A stretch of 64,000 bases of DNA from Chloracidobacterium sp. (GTDB taxonomy: Bacteria; Acidobacteriota; Blastocatellia; Pyrinomonadales; Pyrinomonadaceae), in the NCBI GenBank assembly GCA_015075585.1, contig JABTUB010000002.1, positions 372,001-436,000 of the forward strand. The letters run 5' to 3'. Below are positions 24,826 through 35,612 of this stretch, in pieces (the first letter of the stretch is position 1; each line of letters opens with the position of its first letter). The notes under the pieces were generated by a model. The model saw nothing but the letters and a program-made list of their open reading frames with translations. It was not told the DNA's origin and did no database searches. The translations under genes were made by a program, and so were the position numbers.

Positions 24826-26619
24826 CTATTTTATAGCCGCCGGATCGGTCAGAAGCCTGCCTACCGGGTATATGCCGATCCGCTGATCGAGGAAATAACG
24901 TGAACGCTCGTAGAAGAATTGCAGCCGTGCACGCAGATTCTTTGCGAACGCCTCGTCTTTCAGTTTCTCTTCGAATTCGGCCTTTATTTGCGGGTCGTCT
25001 GCGAGCATCTTCTGCGCGACCTTTTCGATCTGATAGCTCTCGCCATACTCTTTCATCTCAAATATCGCGTTGAAAAAGCCCCAATAAACGAATGAGTCAG
25101 GCCCCGCGGGTTCGAGTAAATGGATCGCCACATTCGCCGTATCCTGATCAAGCGGCACAACGGCAGAGCCGGCCGGAAAGGTGCGCGTTTCCTTTATCAA
25201 AATAGGCTTGCAGTTAAGCGTTACGCGGTTCTCAAAGGATGTCGGCGCCCATTTCGGCTCCGTAAGGCGATAGCTCTCAACCTCGATCGCCATCGGTTTT
25301 GCAAGGGTATGAAGCTTGATGCCGTGCCAACGCAGCCGATCGATCACCTCAGTATATTGCACGGGGATGATGTAGCCGCGCGGCGTCGGGACGCTCTCGG
25401 TAACCTTTCCTTCATCAAACTTCTTTATCGTGAAGGTCTTCGGCGTGGTACCGTAAACAAGCCTCTTTCCTCCTGAGATCGGTGAATCGTCGATCTTGTA
25501 GTCGAGGCCTTTGAATTCGATCTCAGTTGCCTTATCTGTCGTTCCAAGCCGAAGCGGATATTGCGTACCGGGCTTTGCCGCCCTTGCGACAACAGCATCG
25601 TCCGCGGCTTTGTTCACTGCAAAAAGACTCTCGCGGCTCGCACCGATCTCCTCGATAAAATAACGCAGCACATCGTAGGTACCGCGCACGCGCGAGCGAT
25701 ACGGCTTGTAAACGTGAGTTTCGATAAGCAATCCGGCACGGCTGCGAAGCGGAGTATAGCCTGTCGCAAAACGCGGTGTAGCGATGAACGTCGCGATGCC
25801 GCTCGTAACCTCACGTCCGGCGAACTCAATGTAATGCGTCATCACATTGCCTTCTTTCTCAGCGTTCGACACTACTTTGCCATCAAAGTGTTCGTTCATC
25901 CATGCGCTGATCCGCGGATCGGACTCTTGAAAATGCGCGTACTCAAAAGTTACGTTGTATTGGAAATCCGCTCCGTCCGTTACATGACAATCAACAAAGG
26001 CATCCGGCCGCCACTTGTTCCAGAGTCCGAGAAACGCACGCGTCTCCGGCGCGTCGGCCTTCATGTAATCACGGTTCAGATTCAGGTTCGTCGCATTCGC
26101 GCGAAAGCCCATCTCATCCGGCCCGTTCTGATTGATACGCATATACGGCGAGCGGTTCTCGTGGCCGTCAACGTTATAGATGACCTGAAAAAGAACGACC
26201 ACATGATCGAGCAGCTTGGCTCGCGTGCCGATGATCCCGATATCCCTGAGCAAAGCGAAGCCCGCATCCTTACCGTCGATCTCACCCGAGTGGATGCCGG
26301 CTTGGATCAGCATAACGGCCTTGCCTTGCTTACGTGCCGCCTCCGGCGTAAAGGCACCGTTCGAAGCAGCTATCAAAAGCGGCATTTCGCGCCCTTGTCC
26401 GCTTCTGCCGTAGGCTTCGTAGCGGATAAGGCCGCGAGACGCCTTGGCTAGACGCTTTGCATATTCGATCGCTTCATCGAATGTCGAGGTTCGCGCATAA
26501 TTCGTTTCTTCTGCCGTCGTGCGCCATTCGGCAGGTACATTGCCTTCCTCACTCTGGGCCGAAATGCCGGTCAGCACACCGCAGATCAGCAACGCCATCG
26601 TTATCTTTATCAATTTCAT
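24826..26619 (-). CDS. M14 family zinc carboxypeptidase-like peptidase, secreted
   Basis: The protein has 597 residues with signal peptide MKLIKITMALLICGVLTGISAQ. Zinc ligands of the M14 fold are visible: QAGIHSGEIDGKDAG (His and Glu near residue 112) and the third His in VDCHVTDGADFQYN. Substrate-side residues appear in ATNLNLNRDYMKADAPETR, and LLIETHVYKP carries the likely catalytic Glu. The C-terminal about 250 residues form an extra domain common in large secreted M14 proteins of Bacteroidota and Acidobacteriota. It is transcribed towards the NamZ-like gene; the two stops are about 30 bp apart. Confidence 0.88.
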   Translation of the reverse strand: MKLIKITMALLICGVLTGISAQSEEGNVPAEWRTTAEETNYARTSTFDEAIEYAKRLAKASRGLIRYEAYGRSGQGREMPLLIAASNGAFTPEAARKQGKAVMLIQAGIHSGEIDGKDAGFALLRDIGIIGTRAKLLDHVVVLFQVIYNVDGHENRSPYMRINQNGPDEMGFRANATNLNLNRDYMKADAPETRAFLGLWNKWRPDAFVDCHVTDGADFQYNVTFEYAHFQESDPRISAWMNEHFDGKVVSNAEKEGNVMTHYIEFAGREVTSGIATFIATPRFATGYTPLRSRAGLLIETHVYKPYRSRVRGTYDVLRYFIEEIGASRESLFAVNKAADDAVVARAAKPGTQYPLRLGTTDKATEIEFKGLDYKIDDSPISGGKRLVYGTTPKTFTIKKFDEGKVTESVPTPRGYIIPVQYTEVIDRLRWHGIKLHTLAKPMAIEVESYRLTEPKWAPTSFENRVTLNCKPILIKETRTFPAGSAVVPLDQDTANVAIHLLEPAGPDSFVYWGFFNAIFEMKEYGESYQIEKVAQKMLADDPQIKAEFEEKLKDEAFAKNLRARLQFFYERSRYFLDQRIGIYPVGRLLTDPAAIK

Positions 26620-26772
26620 GCTCGGATTATATTAGCATTCTCAATGGAGCTCCTGACCTTCGAACATATCAAAATCGCAAATTTCGATGTTGCTGTGTAA
26701 AATAGCATCATTCGACGGCACTTTGGCAAACGCCTCGGCGCCGTGCAAATTTAGATATTCTCTTTAAATATT

Positions 26773-27708
26773 ATGGCATTAACAGTTGTTGGTTCAGTGG
26801 CTTTTGACGCGTTGGAAACGCCATTCGGCAAACGCGAACGTATCTTGGGGGGCGCGGCAACGCACTTCGGCCTTTCGGCCAGCTTCTTTACAGAAGTAAA
26901 CGCGGTCGGCGTGGTCGGCGGTGACTTCGGCGATGCCGAGTGGGACGTTTTTCGGCGGCACCGCATCAACACGGACGACATCGAGGTGATCGCGGACGGC
27001 AAAACGTTCTTTTGGCAAGGCCGCTACGACTACGATATGAATACAGCCCACACGCTCGACACGCAGCTGAATGTTTTTGAAACGTTCGATCCGAAGCTGA
27101 GCGTAAACTCAAGGGAAGCGGATTTTCTTTTCCTTGCCAATATCCTGCCGATGCTGCAGAAACAGGTTCGTGAACAGATGCCGAAGGCAAAATTCGTCGC
27201 AATGGATACGATGAACTTCTGGATCTCCTCAATGAAAGACGCCCTGCTCGAAACGATCAAGGTCGTCGATTGTATCGTGATCAATGATGCGGAAGCTCGC
27301 CAGCTTACGGACGAACCGAACATACACAAGGCCGCACGCCGGCTTATGGCCCTCGGGCTCAAAGCAGTAGTGATCAAACGCGGCGAATACGGTGCGACCC
27401 TCTTCACACCGGGCGGCTTCTTCGTCGCGCCGGCGTATCCGCTTGAAAGCGTATTTGACCCGACAGGTGCGGGCGACACGTTCGCGGGCGGTTTTATGGG
27501 TTATTTGGCGGCGACCGGCGATGTTACCGATGACGCGCTCAGGCGTGCCATGGTTTACGGCTCAGTGATGGCGTCATTCAATGTCGAAAAGTTCGGCACG
27601 GAGCGCGTCGATACGCTCGATCATTCTGAGATCAATGAACGATTCAAGGCATTCAAGACAATGACGCACTTTGACGATATCCCTTTTGAGAGGGGTGCAT
27701 CCGCATAG
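26773..27708 (+). CDS. PfkB family carbohydrate kinase
   Basis: The protein has 311 residues of the ribokinase/PfkB family: GGAATHFGLSASFF near the N-terminus, VGVVGGDFGDAEW, and the ATP-binding signature DPTGAGDTFAGGFMGYLA with the catalytic Asp in GAGD. The substrate-lid region is short. It could act on a sugar, nucleoside or similar small hydroxyl compound; the sequence does not decide which. It is the first gene of a plus-strand set with a membrane protein, fabI and a LOG protein, and is divergent from the M14 gene across 153 bp. Confidence 0.87.
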   Translation: MALTVVGSVAFDALETPFGKRERILGGAATHFGLSASFFTEVNAVGVVGGDFGDAEWDVFRRHRINTDDIEVIADGKTFFWQGRYDYDMNTAHTLDTQLNVFETFDPKLSVNSREADFLFLANILPMLQKQVREQMPKAKFVAMDTMNFWISSMKDALLETIKVVDCIVINDAEARQLTDEPNIHKAARRLMALGLKAVVIKRGEYGATLFTPGGFFVAPAYPLESVFDPTGAGDTFAGGFMGYLAATGDVTDDALRRAMVYGSVMASFNVEKFGTERVDTLDHSEINERFKAFKTMTHFDDIPFERGASA

Positions 27709-27731
27709 GCCGCGTATTGCGTCCGCATATA

Positions 27732-28490
27732 ATGAATAAACACGGCAACAACGCGCTTTTGCGGCTCGAAAAGCCGACGGTGAACTATCCGCTGCTCGCC
27801 GTGTTGGCGGTGCTGCTGCTTTCGGTCGCCGGAGGCATTGTATTTGCGGCCGGCAAAGGCGAATGGGTGTTCGCTATTCTCTTCGGCCTCATAGGAGCGT
27901 TGATATTGTTAGCGGTCTTGATCGAAAAAGCGTGGCGAAGACGGCGGGACGCGGTCGATGACCGGAAATTCATACGCTGGAATTCGGCATTGCCCGAGGT
28001 GCAGCAGCAGGACGTCAATGTCGAGGTTCACGAGCTTGCCCGCTTGCTTGGCGTCGAAGACGATGCTCTCAACGACCTACTCAGTGCCTATATCGTCGCG
28101 GAAGACCTCGCTCTGCGGCAGATACAACAGGAAGAGGATCTGCCGTTGATGCGGCACGTCGCCATCGGCGGATCCGCATTTGACGGCATAATGGTCGATC
28201 GCGATCTGATCACCTGCATCGAAGTGTCGTTCATCGTAACTCCTGACGTTCGTCAGGAGCGTATCGAAGCGATGATAAAGAAGGTCGTTACCGCACGGCA
28301 CAACCTAGCGGAGCACAAGAGCCGGCTGCGGCTCAAGCTTATGTTGGTTTTGGTAACGCAGATCACAAAGGAAGAAGAAGATCTGCTTCGCGGCAAGCTT
28401 ATGAGCGATCGTTTTGCCGAGACGCCGGTTGACATTGATATCAGAATGCTCGATTTTGAAATGCTGCAGCGGCTTTACGTAGGCGAATAG
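27732..28490 (+). CDS. membrane-anchored protein of unknown function
   Basis: The protein has 252 residues from the ATG at 27732 (a TTG at 27717 is also in frame). Two close transmembrane segments (about residues 20-65, LLAVLAVLLLSVAGGIVF and WVFAILFGLIGALILLAVLI) are followed by a basic stretch EKAWRRRRD and a soluble domain of about 170 residues. The soluble part has a helical region rich in Leu and Glu, then alternating hydrophobic stretches (ITCIEVSFIVT, LKLMLVLVTQI). I do not recognise the family. It lies between the kinase gene and fabI. Confidence 0.65.
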   Translation: MNKHGNNALLRLEKPTVNYPLLAVLAVLLLSVAGGIVFAAGKGEWVFAILFGLIGALILLAVLIEKAWRRRRDAVDDRKFIRWNSALPEVQQQDVNVEVHELARLLGVEDDALNDLLSAYIVAEDLALRQIQQEEDLPLMRHVAIGGSAFDGIMVDRDLITCIEVSFIVTPDVRQERIEAMIKKVVTARHNLAEHKSRLRLKLMLVLVTQITKEEEDLLRGKLMSDRFAETPVDIDIRMLDFEMLQRLYVGE

Positions 28491-28528
28491 GGTACGCGGG
28501 CCGACAGCTTTTAGTGAGGAAGGTTATT

Positions 28529-29290
28529 ATGCTTGAAAATAAGGTCGGAATGGTCTTTGGGGTCGCCAATAAGCGGTCGATCGCTTGGGCGTGTGCAAAG
28601 GCGTGCGGTGAACACGGTGCGAAGATGGCTTTTACATTCCAATCCGAGCGCCTAAAGGATTCTGTTGAGGAACTCGCGGGCACGCTCGACGGTTCGCTGG
28701 TCATTCCGTGCGATGTATCCGATCAGGAGCAGGTCGATGCTGCGTTCGATGCGGTGAAGACAAGATACGGCCGGCTCGATTTTCTTATTCACTCGATAGC
28801 GTTCGCCCCGAAAGAGGCACTCGAAGGCGAATTCATTGCAACGACACGCGATGCCTTCCGCACCGCGCTTGAGATCAGCGCATTTTCGCTTACACAAGTT
28901 GCTCTTGCCGCGCAGCCGCTGATGACCGAAGGCGGTTCGATCGTTACCATGACGTATTACGGAGCCGAAAAGGTCGTGTCGAACTACAACGTAATGGGCG
29001 TCGCAAAGGCCGCGCTCGAATCATCAACACGTTATCTTGCGGCCGATCTCGGCAAGAACAAGATCCGTGTGAACGCGATATCCGCAGGGCCGATCAATAC
29101 GCTTTCCGCCCGCGGTGTCAGAGGCATGGGTTCACTGCTTGGCTACGTCGCCGAACGTTCGCCGCTTCAGCGCAACGTTACGGCCGATGAGGTCGGCAAC
29201 ACGGCTCTCTTCCTTGTAAGCGATCTTGCAAGCGGCATCACAGGCGAGACCATCTATGTGGATTGCGGCTATAATATCATGGGAATCTAA
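28529..29290 (+). CDS. fabI: enoyl-[acyl-carrier-protein] reductase (NADH), FabI
   Basis: The protein has 253 residues from the ATG at 28529, which has a strong GAGGAAGG Shine-Dalgarno. It is a short-chain dehydrogenase of the FabI branch: GMVFGVANKRSIAWACAKAC is the FabI form of the nucleotide-binding loop, SIAFAPKEALEGEF follows, and the active-site Tyr-x6-Lys pair is in YYGAEKVVSNYNVMGVAKAALE. ISAGPINTLSARGVRGM and TGETIYVDCGYNIMG close it. It carries out the last reduction of each fatty-acid elongation cycle. The LOG gene follows after 5 bp. Confidence 0.95.
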   Translation: MLENKVGMVFGVANKRSIAWACAKACGEHGAKMAFTFQSERLKDSVEELAGTLDGSLVIPCDVSDQEQVDAAFDAVKTRYGRLDFLIHSIAFAPKEALEGEFIATTRDAFRTALEISAFSLTQVALAAQPLMTEGGSIVTMTYYGAEKVVSNYNVMGVAKAALESSTRYLAADLGKNKIRVNAISAGPINTLSARGVRGMGSLLGYVAERSPLQRNVTADEVGNTALFLVSDLASGITGETIYVDCGYNIMGI

Positions 29291-29295
29291 AGAAT

Positions 29296-30111
29296 ATGGG
29301 CAATTCAAGGTCATCACATCCGTCAAAACGAAGGGCAAAAACAGGCGTCGATCCGCGTACGGTCGCCGAAGCGAAAGAATTGGAAGCGGCTCCTGATTAT
29401 TGGCGGCTGACAGATGATGAGATACTTCTTCGGTCGCCTCAGCCGGAGGACGATTATCGCACTTCTGATTCGTGGCGCGTATTTCGGATCCTCGGCGAAT
29501 TTGTCGGCGGTTTTGACAATATGGCGACTGTTATGCGCGGCGTGTCGATCTTCGGCTCGGCCAGAACTCACGAGGACGACGCAGATTACAAAGCGGCATA
29601 CGAAACGGCGTATCTTCTGGGAGCAGCGGGTTTCGAGATCATAACCGGCGGCGGCCCCGGCATTATGGAAGCCGCAAATCGCGGTGCGCATGATGCAGGT
29701 GCGGTCTCGATCGGCTGCAACATCGAACTTCCGATGGAGCAGACGCCCAACCCTTACCAGAACCGCTCTCAGACGTACAAATATTTCTTCGTCCGCAAGA
29801 CGATGTTCATAAAATATTCCAATGCATACGTGATCTTTCCCGGCGGTTTCGGGACGATGGACGAACTATTTGAAGCTCTGACCCTGATACAGACACGCAA
29901 GATACGGAACTTTCCCGTCGTACTTTTCGGCTCGCAATATTGGAAGGGGCTGTTGGCGTGGCTCACCTCAACGATGCTGAATGCGAAGATGATCAACGCG
30001 GACGATCTGGGGCTTATACATCTTACCGATTCACCGCGCGATGCTGTGGATTTCATCATCAAGACCGCGTACGAAGGCCTTATGATAGAACAGCATGAAA
30101 AAACGCCCTAG
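29296..30111 (+). CDS. LOG family protein (TIGR00730-type phosphoribohydrolase-like)
   Basis: The protein has 271 residues. The LOG/lysine-decarboxylase-like fold is shown by ITGGGPGIMEAANRGAHDAG and the signature PGGFGTMDELFEALTLIQTRK. LOG enzymes release free cytokinin-type bases from nucleoside 5'-monophosphates; many bacterial members are better seen as nucleotide phosphoribohydrolases of unknown in vivo role. About 60 extra N-terminal residues are polar. The stop overlaps the convergent cutA stop by four bases. Confidence 0.87.
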   Translation: MGNSRSSHPSKRRAKTGVDPRTVAEAKELEAAPDYWRLTDDEILLRSPQPEDDYRTSDSWRVFRILGEFVGGFDNMATVMRGVSIFGSARTHEDDADYKAAYETAYLLGAAGFEIITGGGPGIMEAANRGAHDAGAVSIGCNIELPMEQTPNPYQNRSQTYKYFFVRKTMFIKYSNAYVIFPGGFGTMDELFEALTLIQTRKIRNFPVVLFGSQYWKGLLAWLTSTMLNAKMINADDLGLIHLTDSPRDAVDFIIKTAYEGLMIEQHEKTP

Positions 30112-30422
30112 CCCCGTGCTAACGCCTGAGTTGCCCATTGCAGATACGGCTCCGACACACGATCGGCATCAATGGCAATGATCTCAGGCACTTCGTAAGG
30201 ATGTTCTGCGGACAGGAATTCGTGGATAGCGTCCCACTTCTCATTTACAGTTTTTATGAGCAGCAAATGCTCGCTTTCGCGGCACATTTCGCCCTTCCAC
30301 ATAAAGACAGACGTCATCTTCGGCAAGATCTGGACACACGCCGCGAGACGCGTCTCGACGAGCTTCGCCGCTAATGCATTCGCGTCGTTAATTTCCGGAA
30401 CGGTTGTGAATATGATCAACAT
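30108..30422 (-). CDS. cutA: divalent cation tolerance protein CutA
   Basis: The 104-residue protein has the full CutA1 pattern: MLIIFTTVPEINDANALAAKLVETRLAACVQI at the start, the VFMWKGEMCRESEHLLLIKT strand region, and HPYEVPEIIAI with YLQWATQAL at the end. It forms stable trimers; a part in copper tolerance has been proposed for E. coli, but the general role is unclear. It shares a four-base overlap of stop codons with the LOG gene and is followed upstream by the M48 gene. Confidence 0.93.
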   Translation of the reverse strand: MLIIFTTVPEINDANALAAKLVETRLAACVQILPKMTSVFMWKGEMCRESEHLLLIKTVNEKWDAIHEFLSAEHPYEVPEIIAIDADRVSEPYLQWATQALARG

Positions 30423-30448
30423 TCGATCCTGACCGATCTCGTCGGCCG

Positions 30449-31429
30449 CTAGTTGTTCTCCATTAGGGTCTCATATTCGCCGGACTCGACCCATTCGATA
30501 ACCTCGGCGACGCGCCATATCGGCAGCGGATGCGTGAGGCCGGCATTGACGGCATTCGCCCAGAATTTATCGAGGCCCTTCTCGTCGCAGTCCTTTTGGA
30601 ATTGCCGTCCTTGCTCCAAAAAGAGGTCGTAGTCGATCCGCGACGCAAATGTGCCGCCTGCAAGCTTCATCATCGTCCTGCCGACGGCGTGCGGATCCTG
30701 TGTTACAAGTACGGCCGCACGATCACACGAGAGCTCGGCTCGCCGCGCCCACGCCAGAAGGGCGCTGTTGATGCCCATCGCAACGATAAGCTTTATTATG
30801 TCGGCACCGGGCAGAAGGGCCGCGACAGAAGCGTTCGCCAGAAGCTCGATCAAGCGCGCCGCGGTCAGATAAAGAACGTGTTCGGAATGAACATGCCCGA
30901 CCTCATGCGCTATCACGGCAAGCGTTTCATCCTCGCTGAGGCGTTCGAGCAGTGCAGAATGAAGCACGATGTACGGCCGCTCAACGCCGTAGGTGAAGGC
31001 ATTCATTATGGGATTTTGCTGAATGAACATCTCCGGCATCTCGACGCCGAGTGTCGAACACGCGATGTCGAGTTTTGCATAAAGGTCAGGACAGTGGTGC
31101 TTTGTAACCTTTATCGAGCCTGCCATCAGCCCGACGCGTATCGCCGACTCGAATGTTACGGAGATAAGCTTTTTGAGTGCTGAATCGACGCCCGGTATCG
31201 CCTTCAGCGTAGCAAGGGTCCGCTTGTCATCGGGGTGAATGTAGTCATCCTTGCCGAGGCTGCGGAACTTCTTGTGCGGCTCATCGGACAGCGGCAGTTT
31301 GCAGCGCCCGCAGTTCGCGGCTCCGTTGACGTAGTTCGCCTTTACGGCGTTCTTTTGCCCGCAGTAGCGGCATGCAATGCTGTGCCTCTTTGCCGGCACG
31401 TTCGATCCTTCTTCTTTCTTTCGCGGCAT
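30449..31429 (-). CDS. M48 family zinc metallopeptidase with N-terminal zinc ribbon
   Basis: The protein has 326 residues. A small zinc ribbon comes first (CRYCGQKNAV...CGRCKLPL, two CxxC pairs). The peptidase domain has HEVGHVHSEHV (HExxH, near residue 175) and the third ligand region SCDRAAVLVTQD, as in the M48 (Ste24/HtpX) family. A hydrophobic segment follows the HExxH helix, but there are no clear multiple transmembrane helices, so it may be cytoplasmic or peripherally bound. The C-terminus (THPLPIWRVAEVIEW) is typical of this soluble subgroup. Confidence 0.9.
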   Translation of the reverse strand: MPRKKEEGSNVPAKRHSIACRYCGQKNAVKANYVNGAANCGRCKLPLSDEPHKKFRSLGKDDYIHPDDKRTLATLKAIPGVDSALKKLISVTFESAIRVGLMAGSIKVTKHHCPDLYAKLDIACSTLGVEMPEMFIQQNPIMNAFTYGVERPYIVLHSALLERLSEDETLAVIAHEVGHVHSEHVLYLTAARLIELLANASVAALLPGADIIKLIVAMGINSALLAWARRAELSCDRAAVLVTQDPHAVGRTMMKLAGGTFASRIDYDLFLEQGRQFQKDCDEKGLDKFWANAVNAGLTHPLPIWRVAEVIEWVESGEYETLMENN

Positions 31430-31476
31430 AATTCCAATTGAATGATAACAGGTTTACGTCATTTAAGGCCTTGCAC

Positions 31477-32661
31477 CTAAGGCGCTCTGCCCTTGAGGCT
31501 GAGCTGCACGACGGTTTCGATGTGATGGGTCTGCGGGAAAAGATCAAGAGCCTTGATACGCACGATCTCATAACCGCCGTCGCAAAGGATCACGAGGTCA
31601 CGGGCCAGCATCGACGGCTCGCACGAAACATACGCGATCGTTCGTGGCCTCAGCCGAACGATCGCTTCGATAACACCTTTATCTGCGCCGGAACGCGGCG
31701 GATCGAGCAATATATGATCGGGACGCTCGGCATTCGCAGCCAGAAACGCAGCGACGCGGCCTGCCGCAATTTCAATATTCGTCAGATCGGCACTGTTCCG
31801 CTTGGCGAAATGCACGGCTTCTTCGTTCTCTTCAACGCCGATCACGCGATCGAATCTTTGAGCCAGCGGCACCGTGAAAAGTCCGACGCCGCAATAGAGA
31901 TCGAATGCAAGCTTGCCTTCTGCATCGCCGATCGCGGCGGCGGTAAGCTCGTCAATAAGGAATTTGTTCGCTTGGAAGAAACCGGCGGCTGAGTAGCGGA
32001 AGTTTCCGGCGGCTGTCCGGTGGACGAGTTCGGCGGCCGGCTCTGCGAATTCTTGCGAATAAAGCGAGATCGTGCCGTCATCATCTTCGGCCGCATCGAT
32101 CTCGAAATGATCATTCCACGCCTCGCTAAGCCCGCCGCGGAGTTCGGCGATCTTTGACTCAAGGCTCGGCACGAGTATCGGACACTCCGCAACATCGACG
32201 ATGTCGTGCGAGCCGCGCTCGTAGTAGCCGATCTTGTTCGCAGGCCGATCCGCATGCCAGCGGGCACGCGAACGATATCCAAGATCGTTGCGAGATGCTG
32301 CAACTTCGACGTCGTCGGCGAGATCGATCTTCGCAATGTGCTTGAGCGCATCGCGTATGATCGCGGCCTTCGCGGCGAGTTGTGCCGAATGCGACATCTG
32401 TTGAAGGTCGCAGCCTCCGCATACACCAAAGTGCCGGCAACGCGGCTTTACGCGATCGGGCGAAGGCTCGATCACCTCGACGATCTCAGCGAACGCAACT
32501 CTTTTCTTCCGCCGAATAACCCGCACGCGAACGCGGTCGCCGACCGCCGCGAGTGCAACAAAGACCGTTACACCCTCGGCAAAGCCGATACCGTAGCCGT
32601 TCGCGACGATACGTTCGACCCGCAGATCGATCTCGCTGTTGTTATCGTGTTCTTTTTTCAA
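31477..32661 (-). CDS. 23S rRNA (uracil-5-)-methyltransferase, RlmD/RumA-like
   Basis: The protein has 394 residues. It begins with a TRAM-like domain (VERIVANGYGIGFAEGVTVFV) and an iron-sulfur-type cysteine set, CRHFGVCGGCDLQ. The SAM-binding methyltransferase core has FDLYCGVGLFTVPLA, DPPRSGADKGV and the catalytic/base-binding YVSCEPSMLARDL. RumA/RlmD methylates a uracil at C5 in 23S rRNA; TrmA and RlmC are close relatives and cannot be fully excluded. It lies between the M48 gene and a secreted unknown. Confidence 0.88.
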   Translation of the reverse strand: MKKEHDNNSEIDLRVERIVANGYGIGFAEGVTVFVALAAVGDRVRVRVIRRKKRVAFAEIVEVIEPSPDRVKPRCRHFGVCGGCDLQQMSHSAQLAAKAAIIRDALKHIAKIDLADDVEVAASRNDLGYRSRARWHADRPANKIGYYERGSHDIVDVAECPILVPSLESKIAELRGGLSEAWNDHFEIDAAEDDDGTISLYSQEFAEPAAELVHRTAAGNFRYSAAGFFQANKFLIDELTAAAIGDAEGKLAFDLYCGVGLFTVPLAQRFDRVIGVEENEEAVHFAKRNSADLTNIEIAAGRVAAFLAANAERPDHILLDPPRSGADKGVIEAIVRLRPRTIAYVSCEPSMLARDLVILCDGGYEIVRIKALDLFPQTHHIETVVQLSLKGRAP

Positions 32662-32683
32662 TGAAATAAATGGCAGCCGATGC

Positions 32684-33328
32684 TTACTGCGTGCCGAAGT
32701 CGGCGTCCTCCAACATTCGGCGAAAACGCGCGAGGTCCTCCGCCTCGCGATACGAAATGACCATTATAACGGCAGATCGTTTATACAGCCGCACGTACAT
32801 CCGCTTCTTTGCCGAGCGTGTCTCTATGTCGAGGAATGCGAACTGGCGGCCGCCGATCGCCTCTGCGTCCGTTTCACCGTATTTAAGATCGACCGGCACG
32901 CGCATGGTCCGGTAGGCATTTCGCACGGCATCAAGGTAATCGACCGCATCGCGGATCTGCGGCTGATCGGCGATATCTTCGGTCACGAAGCGTATCACCG
33001 CTGAGGTCTTGCTTTCGGGCGTCGAGCGAAATGCGGTAAAGAGTACCTTGGTACGCTCATTCTCACTGACACTCAGGTCGATTCCCTGCTTGCGAAGGGC
33101 CGCTTCAAAATCACGGCCCGCAAAATACCAGTCATTGGGCAGAGTGAATGCCAAGTGCAGTGCCGCATTCGAATAGGTCTTACCGTCGATCGAACCGCCG
33201 TTCTTTACGACCATATCCTCAACTTCGGGCGTCGGTGTCGGCTTTCGCTTCGTTCTTTGTTTGGATTGTGCTGCCGCAAAAGGTGCAAATGCCAAGATCG
33301 CGGCGGATATCAGTATGATGCTTCTCAT
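32684..33328 (-). CDS. secreted protein of unknown function
   Basis: The protein has 214 residues with signal peptide MRSIILISAAILAFAPFAAAQ, followed by a basic Pro/Thr-rich linker (SKQRTKRKPTPTPEVED). The folded part has LHLAFTLPNDWYFAGRDFEA and a pattern of alternating strands and helices resembling the PsbP/DcrB-type fold of small exported proteins, but this is only a resemblance. Its ATG overlaps the stop of the preceding gene (ATGA), so the two are coupled. Confidence 0.65.
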   Translation of the reverse strand: MRSIILISAAILAFAPFAAAQSKQRTKRKPTPTPEVEDMVVKNGGSIDGKTYSNAALHLAFTLPNDWYFAGRDFEAALRKQGIDLSVSENERTKVLFTAFRSTPESKTSAVIRFVTEDIADQPQIRDAVDYLDAVRNAYRTMRVPVDLKYGETDAEAIGGRQFAFLDIETRSAKKRMYVRLYKRSAVIMVISYREAEDLARFRRMLEDADFGTQ

Positions 33329-34023
33329 AGGTAATAAAGGCCGAGCCGCGGGATGCCCGCCTCTTCGCGAAGCCTCTTTAACAGCATCAGTTCGAAGGTG
33401 TTCTTGTACGCCTCGCTTCCCATCTCGGCCTTGTATTGCCGTAATTCGTCCGCTGTAAGCTTCTCCAGATGCTTTAGATGCACCTTATCCCAATTTGAAA
33501 GCATCGAACGTTCAAGCAGCTGTTCGATATCGCTGAGCGTAGCGTCGGCGACAGATGCATCGTCAGTAAGATCGCGGCTGAGTTGTTCAAGCCGTGCGAC
33601 AGCTCGTCCGATATCCTCCGCAAGCGGCACGGCAGCAACCTGCTGCAACTTCTCGATCGAGGCGGCGATATGCCTCCGCACCAGCTCGACATCGAATTCC
33701 TGCGTTTCTTCCGCAGCCTCGGCGCCGCCGATGCCGGTCTGCGAACGCAGCCATTCCGAGTGCTGTATCTCGACCTCCTCGCGGCAGTAGAAAAGACTCT
33801 TGATCGAGCGTGTGCCGGCGGGCTGCTTATCAAAAACATCAAAAACAGACTCGATCGCTCTTAAGACGATGTGCAGCGGGATGCCTCGTTCCTGCCATGC
33901 TTCGATCAACGCCCAATCGATAGGGCTGAGCAGCAGGTGTTTGCCCCGCCGCCGTATGAAGGCATCCTCGATCTCGGTGTAGTAGTTAAAGTAGTTCACT
34001 CTGCTTCCGTCTGCGTCCGGCAC
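33325..34023 (-). CDS. hypothetical cytoplasmic protein
   Basis: The protein has 232 residues, mostly helical and charged, without signal peptide or membrane segment. The N-terminal NYFNYYTEIEDAFIRRRGKHLLLSP and SPIDWALIEAWQERGIPLHIVLRAIE look like a small helical DNA- or protein-binding module, and KSLFYCREEVEIQHSEWLR follows. I do not recognise the family. A GTG start at codon 9 (VNYFNYY) is a possible alternative. It overlaps the next gene by four bases. Confidence 0.6.
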   Translation of the reverse strand: MPDADGSRVNYFNYYTEIEDAFIRRRGKHLLLSPIDWALIEAWQERGIPLHIVLRAIESVFDVFDKQPAGTRSIKSLFYCREEVEIQHSEWLRSQTGIGGAEAAEETQEFDVELVRRHIAASIEKLQQVAAVPLAEDIGRAVARLEQLSRDLTDDASVADATLSDIEQLLERSMLSNWDKVHLKHLEKLTADELRQYKAEMGSEAYKNTFELMLLKRLREEAGIPRLGLYYL

Positions 34024-34107
34024 TAGATTTTAGCATTCGCATCTGAAACCCGCATCGGGCGGCATGCGTACTGTGCTGGGAAATCACTTCGTGATAGCAT
34101 TAGGTAA

Positions 34108-35487
<1,380 letters not shown>

Positions 35488-35504
35488 GAGAGGATACAGC
35501 GAGC

Positions 35505-35536
35505 AAAAAAATGCCCGGGTGCTTTCACACGCGGGC
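35505..35536 (-). terminator. rho-independent terminator of the tracrRNA
   Basis: On the minus strand the arms GCCCG-GTG and CAC-CGGGC pair with one C-C mismatch around a TGAAAG loop, followed by ATTTTTTT. There is no T run on the plus strand, so it serves only minus-strand transcription. Confidence 0.8.
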
Positions 35537-35606
35537 CATGTTTATGATTTAACCTACGAAATACTTCTTGTTATAAGAAGCAGCGTATTCTCTTATCTAC
35601 TAAACT
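35505..35606 (-). ncRNA. tracrRNA of the type II-C CRISPR system
   Basis: Positions 35570-35606 match the whole array repeat: 30 of 36 positions are identical to the reverse complement of the plus-strand repeat, with one extra base. Four of the six differences put U opposite G, so pairing in RNA is kept; only two neighbouring U-U mismatches remain. On the minus strand this anti-repeat is followed by a short linker, then a GC hairpin (35513-35536) and seven T residues, the classical end of a tracrRNA. A promoter fits 7 bases upstream. The RNA would be about 100 nt. It overlaps an apparent N-terminal extension of cas9, which is therefore not coding. A hairpin CTTCTT/AAGAAG could compete with the end of the anti-repeat pairing. 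Confidence 0.85.
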
Positions 35607-35612
35607 TTGATA